From the NCBI RefSeq assembly GCF_000003855.2, contig NW_003101650.1, positions 257,054 to 321,053 on the forward strand: a stretch of 64,000 bases of DNA, read 5' to 3'. Both the position numbers and the translations under genes were made by a program. This DNA is from Blastomyces gilchristii SLH14081 (taxonomy: Eukaryota > Ascomycota > Eurotiomycetes > Onygenales > Ajellomycetaceae). Under the pieces are notes generated by a model. That model did not search any database, had not been told where the DNA came from, and was given only the letters and a program-made list of their open reading frames with translations. Of this stretch, positions 1 to 12,674 are shown piece by piece; the first letter of the stretch is position 1, and each line of letters begins with the position of its first letter.

Positions 1-3000
1 GATTGTCTCTGCGAGAGGTAAGGGGGTCAGAACGTTGATAACGGGCATCACCAATCACTACTTCTGATTTTTCTGGCCCCTCGTCTCCAACAACTTTCAG
101 TACTCCCATTCTTGGCTTTAATGACTTTTGCGACCGCCGCGAGACTGAGGACTTGTGAGAGCTGGCATAGTCAGGCGAGGACACTGAACTTTGGTCATAT
201 ACGCTTTCTTCATCCTGGACATTCTCCACTGGTACCGTGGGAGACCGCCCTCGAGCTATGATTCTGTCTAATGCATCAATGTCAATCGCATGACGCATAC
301 TATCTAGAGTCGAAGCTCTTTCAGAGGGCGGACTTTCAGAACCATATGGAGTCTGGGCGACCGGTTTTGGGGAGGTTGCTTTGTGGGTATCGATGGAAAG
401 AAAGTTCATTCCAGAGCTCTGGTTCTCATAGGAATCGGGACTCGGGGAGTTTAGGATTGGGCCATCCACTACAGGAGCGTTGTTGTCTTGGGAAGACGGC
501 TTCGACGTTCTAAGGCTTACTTGGCTTTGGGTCGATAAATTCATATCAGTGGAACTTTTCTCTTCGTTACCAGCATTCTCCGCATCCCCTCGCTGACCTT
601 GATGATACGGCTGTTGGGCCGAAGTTTGCTCACTCCAAGCAACTGCTGCCCCCGTCGCAGCCAAGTTCCTGGTCATGTTCATGTTCATATCGACCATTTG
701 GGATAAGGTTCCTTGTGACAACCGGTTCCCTGCTTTTTGAAAGCCCGGTGACGGTTGAGGCCTAACAGGGGGCGCCTTTCTGGGATCATGAAGGAAAGCC
801 GGGGGCATGGCTACAGGTGCAGGGGGCGGGCTCTGTTGATATCCATTACTGAGTGCTTGGCGGTCTTGGACCTGGTAGTTGTTCAGTTCGCTATTAGCAC
901 TATCTCTTCGAGTGTATCCGGTGGGACCAGATATTCCATCGTACTGAGAGTTTCTATGCATTGGCGGCTCCGGGGCTAGCTCAGCTTCTTCCGACAAACT
1001 TTTTTCACCAGATGATAGGGATGGTGGAGATCCTTGTCCGCGGTAGTGTCTATGACCCATCGAATTGCGATCTGGCGGAACACCCAATCCAGCTTTCGGA
1101 ATTTTTATATTTCCATCGCTAGAGCGATTAGGTTCTGGTCTCCCTGTCAAAGAGGGCGGTGGTGCACCATTCGCAAACCTCAAAGGTACACCATTTTGCG
1201 ACGCTATGCTATTTCGATTAAAGCGCCCGCTTCCAGTCATGCTACTCTCTCGACTATTATTGTTCGTCATTCGTTTAACGGTGACATCTTTTAGCGCCTT
1301 TCGCCATTCCCGTTCGGTCCAATTATTGCTTCCCTCGGTATGTATCAGTGTAGTCACATCAAAAATGTCGAGATATCCAGGTTGCCGTCGTTTTGGGAGC
1401 GCAAACATTAAACTTCGAGTATTCAGGGTATCCGCAATTAGTCTGGTTGGTCTTCCGTAGAGACCAAACGTATCATAAACCGGAAATAGCCAACGAAGCA
1501 TCATCTCTAAACCGGAAACTGCAGGATGAAGCTCTGGTAGAACGAAAACAAATCCTTCAGCAGTTGATTCAGATTTGCCGTGTATCGTTATTCGGCCTTC
1601 GACCTTCACCAATGTGGATTGATCAATTAGTGGCCGAGACTGTGGGTAGATGGCAAATGCAGAGAACGCATCCGTGACTGTAGCGATTGGCTTGACCTTT
1701 TTGGTCTTTTTGGTCTCGTAGAATTTAATGTTGCCTTTCAATAACGGAGCGTTTCGATCATAGACTGACTTCTTCTTCTGCTCCTTTTTCAATCTTTGAA
1801 ACTCCTTCTCATCTGGGGGTGAAATCACACACCAGCATCGTTTCCAAGGTGTTCCAGGGCTAAACCTGACACTCGCCCAGTCTTCATACACGAATTTCGT
1901 TTTTTCTAGGATATTCTTAATGCCATTCAGAGTTTTCCCCTTGCCTGCAATGAGTGCGCCAGTATAAGATTCTTGCAATATGGTATTTTCAAACATGGCT
2001 ATGCGGATAGCGGCAGTCCATTGAGTCAGCGAATGTAGCGACGAGAAATGGAGAAGATATCGGTTCTTTCCGGCGGTTGATATACTGAGAATGTTTTGGA
2101 GAGGCTTGCTCATTTCGCTGCGTGTGGGTAGAGTTTCAATCTGGTCGCAACATTAGTTACCTGCACGCCGTAAACATGATCCTTATTCTTTTTCTTTTGC
2201 CTTTTTTTTTTTTTTTTTTCAAGGAGAATGCAGAGCCAACGCAATAAGGTGGGATTCGAAGAAAAAGTAACAAGGATGGTACATACCATTTTGATTGAAG
2301 CATCAGCCAAGTTGATGAATGTGGGTGGAACATCTTCGCCCGGACCAGCTGCGTCCAGCGCTGCTGAGTCCCATAACGAGAGAACAGTGCCAATCAACTG
2401 AGCAAAGCAATCCACCCATTGCCTCTCTTGGAATGATCGACCATCTAAACGACAATATTAGTCAGGTTTCATGTCCTTACCCAAGACTTCTGAAAACAAA
2501 AAAGGAACAGGGACATACGGATATCTAAATCGTTTAGTTTTAGAAAATAGCCTTCCTGGTAGAGTTTGTTCGTCTGGGCGTTCAGATGATTCAAAACGGG
2601 CTCTAGCTCGGGGATCGTTTCAGAGGGCACGTCCATGACGGACGGTTGTGGGTAGGCGGCCGAAACTGGCCTTGAACTCGTTCGGTCAGATTTCTTTAAT
2701 GTATGCGACAGTGAAGCTGTTGCAGTAGGGGAAGGGACTTTGTTTATAGGAAGAGGGTCGGTATTATTCCTCTGATGAGAGGGGAAGGCGTTTGGGGATG
2801 GAGCGGAGAATCCATCGCTCTTCGAGGTGCCTTTATTGGCCGAGAGTAACGAGAAGACTATGGCATCACATGGGGATTTAGCAACCTAGAGTATCATGGG
2901 ATTGCATGTGCGTGCAGTGAACAGAACTAGGAGGGGGGAACAAGGCATGGACGGATCGGGAGTACAAAAGTATACTCTAGCCATCAAGAGAGACGACAGA

Positions 3001-3040
3001 AGGGATTGTTCTATCTGCACCTACCACTACGGAGACCCAT
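1..3040 (-). CDS. CAF120: Caf120/Skg3-like PH-domain protein, CCR4-NOT-associated (3' end off the window)
   Basis: Four exons are supported: 3040-3025, 2857-2519, 2444-2287 and 2140 to beyond position 1, about 884 codons in the window. All phases join cleanly (donors GTAGGT, GTATGT, GTATGT). The start MGLRSV comes from the tiny first exon. A pleckstrin-homology-type domain spans roughly residues 108-230: EGYFLKLNDLDI, then QWVDCFAQLIGT, then LQNILSISTAGKNRYLLHFS and SLTQWTAAIRIAMFE. Intron 3 lies inside this domain and carries an 18-nt homopolymer. The rest is Ser/Pro/Asn/Gln-rich and looks disordered. Yeast Caf120 and Skg3 are PH proteins linked to the CCR4-NOT mRNA deadenylation complex and to the bud neck. 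The assignment rests on the PH-domain sequence. Exon 1 is the least certain part, because another acceptor at 2886 would need a different upstream exon. Confidence 0.72.
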
Positions 3041-6000
3041 ATTTGCGGTCGACAAGAGTGGCCCGATTCAACCAGGGACTGTGAGACGTCAGGGAGAAAA
3101 GCAGCAGTGACACAGATATATATATATATATATATATAAATGTCTGTATCCCAACACAAAGTGTGATCCCCGTTTCTTTTCCTTTACTTTTTTATTTTTC
3201 GTTCAACGTGGCTTTGTGAGGTGAGGGGAGGATGTGCACAGCTGCAGCGACGATGCTCACGGAGACTACCAGGAGAATTGAGGATGTAGCGGATAATGAG
3301 GCGGAGGAGAAGAAGAAAAGGAAGGGGGTTTATGATGATGTCAGGCGGGAAAAGTCCTTGTCAATTCCATTCCGGGGCACGTAGGAATACATGAACAACC
3401 ATGGTGAATAGCAACAATATCTCGCAAACTAGGAGGGGAAGCCGGAGAAGGGAGGCCAGAGAGAGAACTCGGACGCTGATGAGAAAAAGCGAGAGTGAGA
3501 TAGGATAGTTCGGAGGTGGGAGGCCCAGGTCGAACGGAGATTGTGGGAGGGAGGTGTAAGAAGGTTAAGAACGAAAGTTATCCATTTGTGTTGGGTGGGA
3601 AGAGGACGGGAGAAGGTTGGGATAAAGTTGGGATAAAGTTGGGGCGAAGGTTGTCTGGAAAAGACCGCCCGCATCCGCTGACGGATAATGCTCGAATATG
3701 ATGGATGATGGATGATGGATGCTATGTAGCTTCAAAATCGAAATTCAACGTTGCTTTACAATATGACCTGGGTTTCCTCTTAAAAGTATAAAATTAAAAT
3801 ATTAACTACTCCGTACAGAGAAGGAAAAAGAAAAGAAGAATCAAAATGCAAAAAGATCCAACGGGAAAAAGAAAAGAATTTGTTGCTTTTCTCGATTGAT
3901 GTGATGTGGCTTTGTCTCACTGCTACGCTACAGTACCGTACCCCTACTGCATATGCACGTACGTCCAAGAGGCCGGGTCATTTGGGATCATTCATTGTAT
4001 GTACGGAGTACAAGTCCGGGCTGTAAATATCCATTTAAGGGACACCCGCAGGGTTCACCCCGTACGTACGGTACAGATGAGCTCTCCTCGTTCTAACTAC
4101 TTAACTACTTAGAAGAAGCATGTAGCCTCCAAGCAGAACTTCCTCTTGTTTCATATTCCTCCTCCGCCATTTGTCTCTCTGGTGTTCGTTTCGCATATGG
4201 GAACCTAGCACTAAATCTCTCGGTTTTACGGTTGCTAGTTGACCGATGTCTCAGTTTTAGCAACTTGTCAGATTTTCCTTTTCCTTTCATATCTCCTTTC
4301 TCTCCCACCCTTTTGTCTCTCTTCCCCCCATTTTTTTGTTGTTGTTGTTGTTTAACACCTCGAGCTTTTCATGCCCTTCCTCCTGCATTTTTCAGGTTTC
4401 CAACAGGCCTCCCTTCCCTGCGGAACCTTCCAAGGTTGCGGAGTCGAAATATAGTTAAATCACGTTCGCAGAAAGGACACTCTAGCGTAGAAACCCCCGG
4501 GCACGCACCGGGAAGTTGTATCCGTAGTTCTGGCCAGGATCATCGCTGGACACAAGCCACACACCGCAGGGCTACTTCTACTGGCGTCATCCCTCATGGC
4601 CCTCACGCACGCCTTCCACGCTGATCCCCAGCCCAAGCCTGGTCATCAGCAGCCAAGACCCTCCGGTCATCACCCGCCGAGAGAGCGATGCCACTTGACT
4701 GGTTGGTTTGTCAGTAACTAGTTACTCCGTACGGAGTAGTGTCAACCACGACCGGACCGGTTGAGTTCAAACTGCTGCTAGCCAAGCCACCAAAAAAGAG
4801 CTGCACGACAAGCTGCCAAGATTATTGGAAGACTTTCAACGAACGCGCAGTTCGTTGCGCAAGGTCTGATAATCCGAGAGCGTTACGAACGACCGCCCCG
4901 CCAAGTCGTAGCGCCTGCAAGCTTCGACGTCTGATGCTGTCATTGTAAGACATTATTTATTGTCGGATGCTTTTATTATTATCAGAAAATATTCCCCGTT
5001 AACCCCATAGGAAGTTATAAGGAGCTTTGCGCGTCTGTCTTCCTTTCGGTTTTCTTTCTTTCTTTTTTCCTAGGTGAGCGCTAAAGATAGTGTTGACTGA
5101 ATCAGCGTCGATCCATCAGCACGCGGAAGTGCTGGGAAGTAGTTTATCAACCTTGGAGCTGGCAGGCTGATCGTCAGCATATCAAACTTAGTTTTGGATC
5201 ATTTTTTGTCTTTGCTCACTTCGGTTTGCTCCAGATCCCCAGACGAATCCCCCAAACTCTACTTGAATCGGCAGAAACCCAAAACAGAGGAGCTCGTGTA
5301 GGGTAGGGGTAGGGACATTTATTGATATCAAATAACCCCTTCAGGCCAGCTAGTTCACCACTCATATGGCTTCAAGCAAAGTTGATTCCTAATAATAAAT
5401 TAATAACTAATATATTATTTTTCCAACACTTTTGGGAACAAAGTATCCGTTGTCCCATATTATATTATATATATATATATATATATTAAATACACCTGCG
5501 CGACAAGTATGCTACACATTATTATTATGCTACTACAAGACAAGACACCTAGAGTAAAACATTGGGATTAGAGGTTAGGAATTGAGTGAGTGCCTATGAA
5601 ATAACCCGGAACATCCACCATTGGAGAATCTGAGATTCTTATTAAAGCGATTGTCCAGGATGGGCCGCAAACTGACAACTAACAACCTGTCCACTTGTCA
5701 CGAAAAGCAAGGCTTGCGCCCGCACAGATCTTTCTGACTAACACTAAACTTGACTCCCGGATTAAGGTTCGGGTGGGAGTTGAATTGTTGGTTAGATAAT
5801 CAATCCAGATCTGGCCAGAAGCCTAGAACCAAGGCTCCAGATCAACTCTATCTAATAATTAAATAGACTAATTTCTTCACAACAACAGCAAATAACTTCA
5901 TGTTGCCAGAGGCAGGAGAAAAGAATATTTTTCTCCTCTAGCCCTCTCCGTTGCACTGAAGCCAGGTGCTAGTCAGCGTGTGTACCGGATAGTCTGGCGT

Positions 6001-7060
6001 GCGTTCAAGACAGGCTCAGGGATGGCACAGCCAAACCACCGCTTTTAACATCAACCACTCCAGCTGGGGATTGGGTTTGTCCTCTGTCGACTCTTCCCGC
6101 TGAGGTTCTGGAAATAAGGGATGATAGGGGGGAAGAGCATAAAATTCGCTGGTCCGTGGTCCCTCTGGGATTTTGATGGGTTTTCGTGGACGAAGTATAT
6201 GTACTGTACAACTCCTCAAGGCAATATTTACTCACCTAGATACCATTGGTACCTAAGTACTTGAGTTTTCGAAGCCTTGAGTGACTGGATCAACAGCCAT
6301 ATACCACTTTACTCTTTTACCTGTCTCCTCTTTCTTTGTCTTTCGTATTCCGCTCGCTGGTATTTTAGCTGTATCACCTGTCCTTCATACGCCATAAATA
6401 TGGAAAGACATGCTTGAACAGTACTTTCACACAGTACGTACTTGACTTTGATTTAGTTTCCAGTGGGTGACTACGGCCTTATTTGGGCTTGCTTCTCCTG
6501 CTTTACTTTCCTTGTTTGTAATACCTCCAGGTGGTGTATGAGGATACCAATTTTTTATATACCATCTTTCTCTTTGCATGGATTCGCTCAATAATTCTAC
6601 AGAGGTCTGCCCTTATTTTGAGAAGTGAATGTGATGAGGGTCTCTGTTTAATTTTGTTGTTTGAAGCTTGAACATGACATACTTCATTCACTCATGAAAG
6701 TGATTTATAAGATATGACTGTTCTTGTTTTTGTCATCTTCTTCTTTTTCTGATGCAATCTTTCTGATACAATCAGATTCTCTGTGTTTCTGAGTGATGAA
6801 GATATCTTCTGAGTGAATAAAATTGTTCTTTCCTTTGTCATTCTATAGCACTTCTTAAGTTTATTAACTCTCAGCAGTTGTCAAGTTGAGAGATTACACT
6901 CACTTCTCAATCTATTTGTTTTTCTTTCTGACAATATTCTTTTTTCTGTCTGATATTTAGACATGGTGCATGGTCTTCTTGTTCTCTAAGAAGACTGCAA
7001 ATTTTGCTGTCTAGATACAATTTCTATACTTTCAAGCTATCATCAAAACAATCTGTCACC
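3041..7060. other. Intergenic region, 4.0 kb, with no convincing gene
   Basis: The part next to CAF120 (3041-3700) is purine-rich on +, that is CT-rich on the CAF120 strand, as expected for a fungal promoter and leader. It holds a (TA)n run near 3116-3138 and GATGGAT tandem units near 3702-3722. TACGGAGTA-type motifs occur at 3807, 4002 and 4723. Open frames here are short and low-complexity. Positions 5300-6000 are AT-rich with another (TA)n tract at about 5458-5487. The CpG-free block from 6587 onward is listed separately. Confidence 0.6.
4723..4738. repeat. Perfect 16-nt palindrome TACTCCGTACGGAGTA
   Basis: Two overlapping copies of the dispersed TACGGAGTA motif in opposite orientation, in the intergenic region between CAF120 and the unknown gene. 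Confidence 0.85.
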
Positions 7061-7216
7061 ATGTCCAGTATCTTCAATGGAATGGAAGTTCCCTTCCAGA
7101 ACCCCCCTCCTGGGCTATCCAGGCCCTTTCTTAGGGATATGTATTTGCTAGTTGAACCTCTTGCACCTCTTCCTGACCCTCCTTCAAGAAGCACTCTTCA
7201 ATACAGCATAAAAGAG
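6587..7216. repeat. CpG-free block overlapping the 5' end of the next gene
   Basis: Reading base by base, no CG dinucleotide occurs in these 630 nt. The flanking CpGs are at 6585 and 7217. The block is T-rich, covers the presumed promoter and leader of the next gene, and runs about 52 codons into its coding sequence. CpG loss of this kind is the mutational signature described for repeats in several Onygenales fungi. Whether this sequence is repeated cannot be told from one window. A 12-mer (positions 6808-6819) recurs at 51716-51727 inside the second CpG-free block. Confidence 0.6.
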
Positions 7217-9268
7217 CGCTCCAAACTTCCCCCTTATGAGCCCCCTCCCGGTGATGAAGATTTTGCTCTAGTCTTCAGCACTGGTGACACCCCACCACCC
7301 TCAGAAGCTGGACCTGAGGAAGATTTCGAAAATGCCTACTTTACACGTCTCGAGCAGAAAATCAAGGACTTTGGGCGTTATTTCAACTCCAAGGCGTGGA
7401 TGGTACATGTGCCGGCCATGGCGGAGAAACTCGTGAAGGATGCCACTCCGGGCACCTTCAAGCATTTCCTTCTATTGCTACTAGAACCAGACGAGACGTT
7501 CGCAAAGGCACAGCATAGTGTTCAAACCTGGCTTGACGAGAGATATTCTGGCCGCGGTGTCGACAATATCCCTGAACGTGGGCCCTACGCCTTATGGGTT
7601 GCGGAAAAACAACTACTGCTGGGTGAGATTGAGCTTCTCCGCAAGCTTGTCGAACCCTTGCGAGACGGGGGCAAGACCATTTACTGGCTGGAAAAGAACC
7701 ATTGCAGGCATCTATACACGATGAGGTCCCTGAAGAAAGCTTACAAGATAATCATTGAGTTTGAGAATGAGACTACGACTAGGACAATTCTCAATGAAGA
7801 AGGCAAGTTATCGTTCCTCTCAGTCGATCATAATTTTGCCCGCATCCGGTGGCTAACTGCGATGACTAGAGGATTTTTCCCTCTCAACCCTTTCAGGTGA
7901 TTTTAGATTGGCTGTGATGAGCATGAGAATGGCTAGAATAGACGTGTGCAAAGAGTCACTCTTGAAGCTGCCTCCGCCTACAGTCCCTAAATTCAACGAC
8001 CCAACAACTTCCCCTGCCTCTGAACGACGTTTGCACAAATATAAGAACTACCAGCCGCGCCCTGATGGGACAGAACACTTGGACAGACCGGAGTCATCTC
8101 TTTCGCCTCAGCCACATGAGGACTTGCTCAAATACAGACTCGAAGCCGCCAACTGCGCAGGCACGATGGATGATGTGATCGAAACTATGATGAACACTGC
8201 TCGTTGGCTCGCGAAGGCTCGCTGCACCGAATCCGTAGACCTTTTCTGCGACGTGGCCAGGATGTTCTCCCCACACGACCCTCCAGCAAATCTATCAAAT
8301 GAAAAATACTCCCTCCTTCGTGTCCTGTGCGATGCAATGTTCGACACCGACGACGTTGGCAGCGAAGCGCCCTATGTCACAGACAGATATTCCGAAGACG
8401 ACCTCGACGTAACAACCAACCGGGAATACTTCGTTGATGCCGCTGCATCGCGTCGCTCCCTGATGAGGGATCTACAGCTCCGAATGGCGGCTGAGCGCCC
8501 CATTGCTCCAACCCAGATGCATGGCCATCGCTTCAGCTCACATGGGTCAATCCGACGGGGGAGGAGAAGAGCGCGGATGCTCAATAAGCGTGCTAGGTCA
8601 GAAATAGCATTACCCAGGTCCATCGCACACCGTTACAAATTTACGTTACCCGCTGACCCTAGCAACTGGGCCGCGAACTACACCTCGCCGTTCGGTGAAG
8701 CCTTCCAGGCAGAGCTGGACCGGCAGGAAGAGAGTCGGGCCTACCAGTGTCTGAAAATGATCTGTGAGGAGGGGCTTAAAGCGCGTTCTCGTGCTGTACC
8801 TTCTCAGACGGCTCCAGTCCAGCGGGCCAAAGAAAGTGAGGTTAGTACAGTACACTCGTTATTCATTTATCGCCTGAAGCCAGCTCTAAAAAGCATCGAT
8901 AATTCTAGACGGATGTAAAGCAGAAACGCCGTGGTTTGAGTGCTCGCTGCAGCGGCAATCAAGCTTCGGCAATGATCATCGAGGCACTGATGAAGAATGG
9001 ACATGGGGACGCAGTATCTGATGCCCAGGAAAAAGAAAACCTTATCGTCCCTGGAAGAAGAACGCTTAGGGCCAAGGAACAAGTTGACAAGAGCGTGAGT
9101 CGACGCTTTATCCGCCCAGTCCCCGCCCTTGTTCGTTTCCACAAGGGAATTTTCTTTACCTTCACCCTTTTTCTTTAGGGTTATGGCCTTCTGACTAACA
9201 TATAACTCCTCTCTCGTCCGTCCCGTTTGTTTCCCTTCCAGCAACGACATGTATGGAGCACCTTCTAG
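7061..9268 (+). CDS. Unrecognised protein, 644 aa, four exons
   Basis: Exons are 7061-7848, 7907-8840, 8909-9094 and 9242-9268. Phases agree throughout and the last intron has a good branch point (CTGACTAAC). The start ATG has the context CACCATGTCC. Without the 58-nt intron 7849-7906 the frame appears broken, because TGA follows at 7898. With it the protein reads FARIR-LAVMSM. The N-terminus is Pro-rich. The central region is charged and probably helical (LEQKIKDFGRYF, FKHFLLLLLEPDETF). The C-terminal third has a basic cluster (RRGRRRARMLNKRARSE). I see no signal peptide, membrane segment or catalytic motif that I recognise. The first 52 codons lack any CpG, unlike the rest. No function is proposed. 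Confidence 0.7.
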
Positions 9269-9588
9269 CTCAGCCCCTTTAAACCCATGATTAGACATGA
9301 GTTGGTGGATTTGAATCAAAGCCACACATGGGACTCGCTGGGGTTTAAAGAAAAAAAGAAAGAGAGGGAGAGAGAGAGAAAAAGATTCATTTCCGAACTG
9401 CTTTCTCTTCCATTCTTTCCGGGTCTCCAGAAAATTCATGACAAGTTGTATTACCCAGGTGGAAAGCAATAACGAGGAAATCGTTTCCTTAATCGGATTA
9501 CGCGAGCGGACATACATAAGCATATCACTTATGTATGCAACCTAGCAAAGAATCACTGCTCTCTTCTGCCCCCGTTTTTCTTTCTACT

Positions 9589-9629
<41 letters not shown>

Positions 9630-10495
9630 CCTACGAGTTTATCCCCCCACTTCTCAACTTGGCTCTTGCTCCCGCACTCCAAGTTAACAGGTTCTCATTT
9701 TGCCTTCGCATCTTTGTTTTTTTATCTTTCCTACTCCTTCCTTTCTTCTTTGTTGTTCCGTCTCACATCCATTTAACCCCCGGACAACAATCCAAGGGTC
9801 AGCTTCCCAAGGGACACGGCACATACTTCCAATCATGGGTTCCACGGGATAAAGAGGAATGTTGACGACATTTGGCTCGGGCACGGAGGAGTGAATGGGC
9901 GAACGAATGGGCTTTGGTGGAATGAATTATGTTAATGAATAAATGACTGCTCTGGAATCTTTATATTTAAAAAATTTTTAAATGGTCATTTGTGCCTCGG
10001 AAAAGCTTTGGCTTTATTATCTGGGTTCTTCTTACTTCTTTTCCTTCTGGCTTTGACGATTTTTAACGAAGAAATTCCATCTCGTGGTTGGGTTTTACTG
10101 CTTGCCCCTTGTTTTGTTAATTCAAATACAGAGTATAATTAGTTTGTATTCACATGCTGCTACGCTTTCTAGGTGAAGGTTCATCTTTTTTAGTTCTTTC
10201 CTCTTTAATTGTGCAAGCTGTGATGTGATGCTGTGTACAGCTTGCTGGACTTGAAACCCCCGACGCGAAGCAGAAGCAGGGACCAGTGCAGCTTTCTTTG
10301 GTGACGTTAACAAATTAATATAAATTAAAAAGAATTGGTTTCGCGTAAATAGCCCTATTATTTAATTCCTTCTCATTATGTATAATCGTATTTCCGTCAT
10401 ATTTCTACTCCTCATATAAAAAAAGTTTTGGATAGCAAAGCGGTGAAAGATCCGTAAGACACCAACACGGTTGACGACTGGTCAATGCTATCAGC
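9269..10495. other. Intergenic region between convergent genes
   Basis: This 1.2-kb stretch takes the 3' ends of the unknown gene (+) and TFIIIA (-). It contains a GA-rich run at 9349-9381, a 39-nt T tract at 9591-9629 and AT-rich sequence around 9960-10400. No coding region is evident. Confidence 0.6.
9591..9629. repeat. Homopolymer T(39)
   Basis: Uninterrupted run of 39 T on the + strand in the intergenic space downstream of the unknown gene. Its exact length is probably uncertain in the assembly. Confidence 0.85.
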
Positions 10496-12332
10496 TTATT
10501 CATGAATCGCTTGTTGTCTCTGTGTAAATGTCAAGACAGGGTCGATCAAAGTCATATCAGTATCTCCACCGTTGTCGACTGCAGAACCACAGCCACCAAT
10601 AGCAAAATCGGCCATCGCAAATTCGTCACTAACCAAACCCTGCGCCTTTCCAATTACCAATTGCCCGTCACCTAGATCCTGTGGGTGGATATCATCACCG
10701 TTCCCGGCGCCAGAACCAGTAGCATATCCATGCCTACACCCATACCTCGTCAATTTATCAAAGTCGACATCAAAACTCTGCTCCCCACCCTGCATGGCGC
10801 GCTGCATGAATAAAATCTGAATATCATTCTCCTCCAAATTGTGCTTCGAAGCCATGTGCAGCCACAAGTCATAGTCTCGATGGAAGAGATGCGCACACTG
10901 CTCTAGCAGACAGGGGATGTGGCGCCCGGATTCCTCCATGTAGCCTTCGCCAGTCAGCATGGCGAGATTCGAAGGGGCTGCTGACTGGCCATCCTTATCT
11001 TTAGTTCGAGAACGAGAACTGCTCCCACCACCACCACTACCGCGGCTGCTGCTGCTGCTGCTGGAGCCGTTAAGGCCGAGCAGCTCCCTTCGTTCCGCTT
11101 TCGCATTTTTTAACCCCAAGTGTGCTGTGCGAACGTGTTCTTCTAGGGCAAGTTTGCTGCCGTAGCGTTTACCGCATCCGTTATCCTTCACGTTCCAACC
11201 TTCTACCTTTTTTGAGCTGGAGAGGTCTGTCTCGCCGCAGACGAAACGTTTCTCTCCCTCATGAACGGTTCTCATGTGCACGTTTAAATTGCCTTTTTTT
11301 GTAAAGTTTCGACCACAGCTCGGGTAGAGGCATGGGTGGATTTTGCGTTCTTCCACCGGGACGGTTCCATGGGTGATCTCAAGATGGCGGCGGAGGTCTC
11401 GGCTCGATGTGGAGGTCATACCACATTCTGGACAGGTGGGTGGGTGGACGGATTTCATGTGTGCTTGAAGTAAAGCATAGGTTGGGAAGACGGCAGTTTG
11501 AAGGGGATTGGTCGTCCCGTTCGTCGCTGTCGACGTTTCGTCAATTGCCTTGGATGAGCATTCTATGCAGGCAAACCGTGCACCGCCGTGAATTCTGCTC
11601 TCGTGCGAGCGCAGATGTCCTGCTGTATCGAAGGCCTGCGTGCATTGCTGGCCAGTGGCTGGATCAATATGCGGACAGGGAAACGGTTTCTTATTTAGAT
11701 GGGCGGTCAAGATGTGTTTTTGGAGTGTTGAATGTTTGCGGAATGTTTCGTTGCAAGGTGGGTATTCAGTACACCTGTACTTGTCCCTTCCTTCGTGGGC
11801 AGCTAGATGCCTTCGTAGCCGTGATCCCGTGACGAATGTCTTGCCGCATCCCTCTCTATCGCATATGTAGTCTCGAATGGTGGTATGCGCACTTTTTACA
11901 TGGTGGCTCAGATGGGAAGCTCGTAGAAATGTCTTCTCGCAGCCTTCATATGTACAGCTAAATATTCGCTCGTTGGTATGTGATCTTAAATGTTCTGTAA
12001 GTCGTGCAGGCCGGTTAAAAGCTTTAAAACATCCCTCATAGGGGCAAAGGTGAGTTTTTCGATCTGATGGGTATCTCGAGGAGGCGGGAGAGTGAGGTGT
12101 GATGGGTGTTTCATGCTGGCTGCCATGGCTCAGACAGTAGGAAGATTGGGATGAAAAGTCCGATATGTCGCCATTATCAACTATATCTGCGAGATTGTCA
12201 GATAAAAGAGCAATTCGCAGCCACGCATGGCGGCCATATCTGATGCTTACCGGAGCTTTCTGACGGAGCTGAATGTTGTAGCCGTTTAGGCTGTCGGTTA
12301 GTTTCTGAAGTAGCTTTTCGTTTCTGGGCCAT
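10496..12332 (-). CDS. PZF1: RNA polymerase III transcription factor IIIA, C2H2 zinc-finger protein, 590 aa
   Basis: TFIIIA binds the internal control region of 5S rRNA genes and recruits TFIIIC/TFIIIB for Pol III. Exons are 12332-12251 and 12186-10496. The 64-nt intron has donor GTAAGC and acceptor GCAG, phase 1. The start is MAQKRKATSE. I count ten C2H2-type units, beginning CPYEGCFKAF...H-x3-H, CTYEGCEKTF, CDREGCGKTF and CTEYPPCNETF. Several have enlarged Cys-Cys loops, notably the fifth (CPHIDPATGQQC) and the ninth. The sixth has a long Cys-His spacer. A Ser/Gly-rich linker (poly-Ser, near residue 385) separates the first nine units from the last (CLLEQCAHLF). The C-terminus is acidic. 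Yeast PZF1 is the named relative. The gene is divergent from RPB6 across 342 bp. Confidence 0.87.
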
Positions 12333-12674
12333 GATGGTCATCTGCCATATGGCGACCAAAAATCAAAAAGGCATGTAAATGGATGGCATTGGTTATTCGT
12401 ATCGGAATATCTTCTGTGTTGATCTGTGGGCCGAAATGTAGTAAATCTTGGCATAAAAAAGTTTGGTGGGATTTAAGCGCCAAGCGCCATAGGCGAAAGG
12501 CGCCAAGGTTTCAACTTTTTCTTCGCTCTTGACCTTCCAAAAGACATTACAGCAGCAACACAACAGGGGACAAAACATCATCAGCGCAGAGTGGCCGACT
12601 CACTCTAATTTGAAGAGCGTTCTTATACTGCATATATTTTTTGTCTCGGACTTTTATCTCTTCGTTTAAGCGCA
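12333..12674. promoter_or_regulatory. Shared divergent promoter of TFIIIA and RPB6
   Basis: These 342 bp separate the two start codons. Positions 12474-12511 hold a dense cluster of GCGCC/GGCG units: AAGCGCCAAGCGCC as a direct repeat, then GGCGAAAGGCGCC. This could bind a common activator. No TATA-like box stands out on either strand. The regulatory role is inference from position and sequence clustering only. Confidence 0.5.

Noticed and set aside
4232..4624. Open frame of 130 codons on +
   Set aside because: Translation is dominated by Phe/Pro/Cys/Leu low complexity from pyrimidine-rich DNA, typical of promoter sequence read as protein.
7898..7910. Apparent frameshift splitting the 7.1-9.3 kb gene into two genes
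   Set aside because: A 58-nt intron (7849-7906) with GT...AG ends and a branch-like TAACTGCGATGAC restores one frame, so no frameshift is needed.
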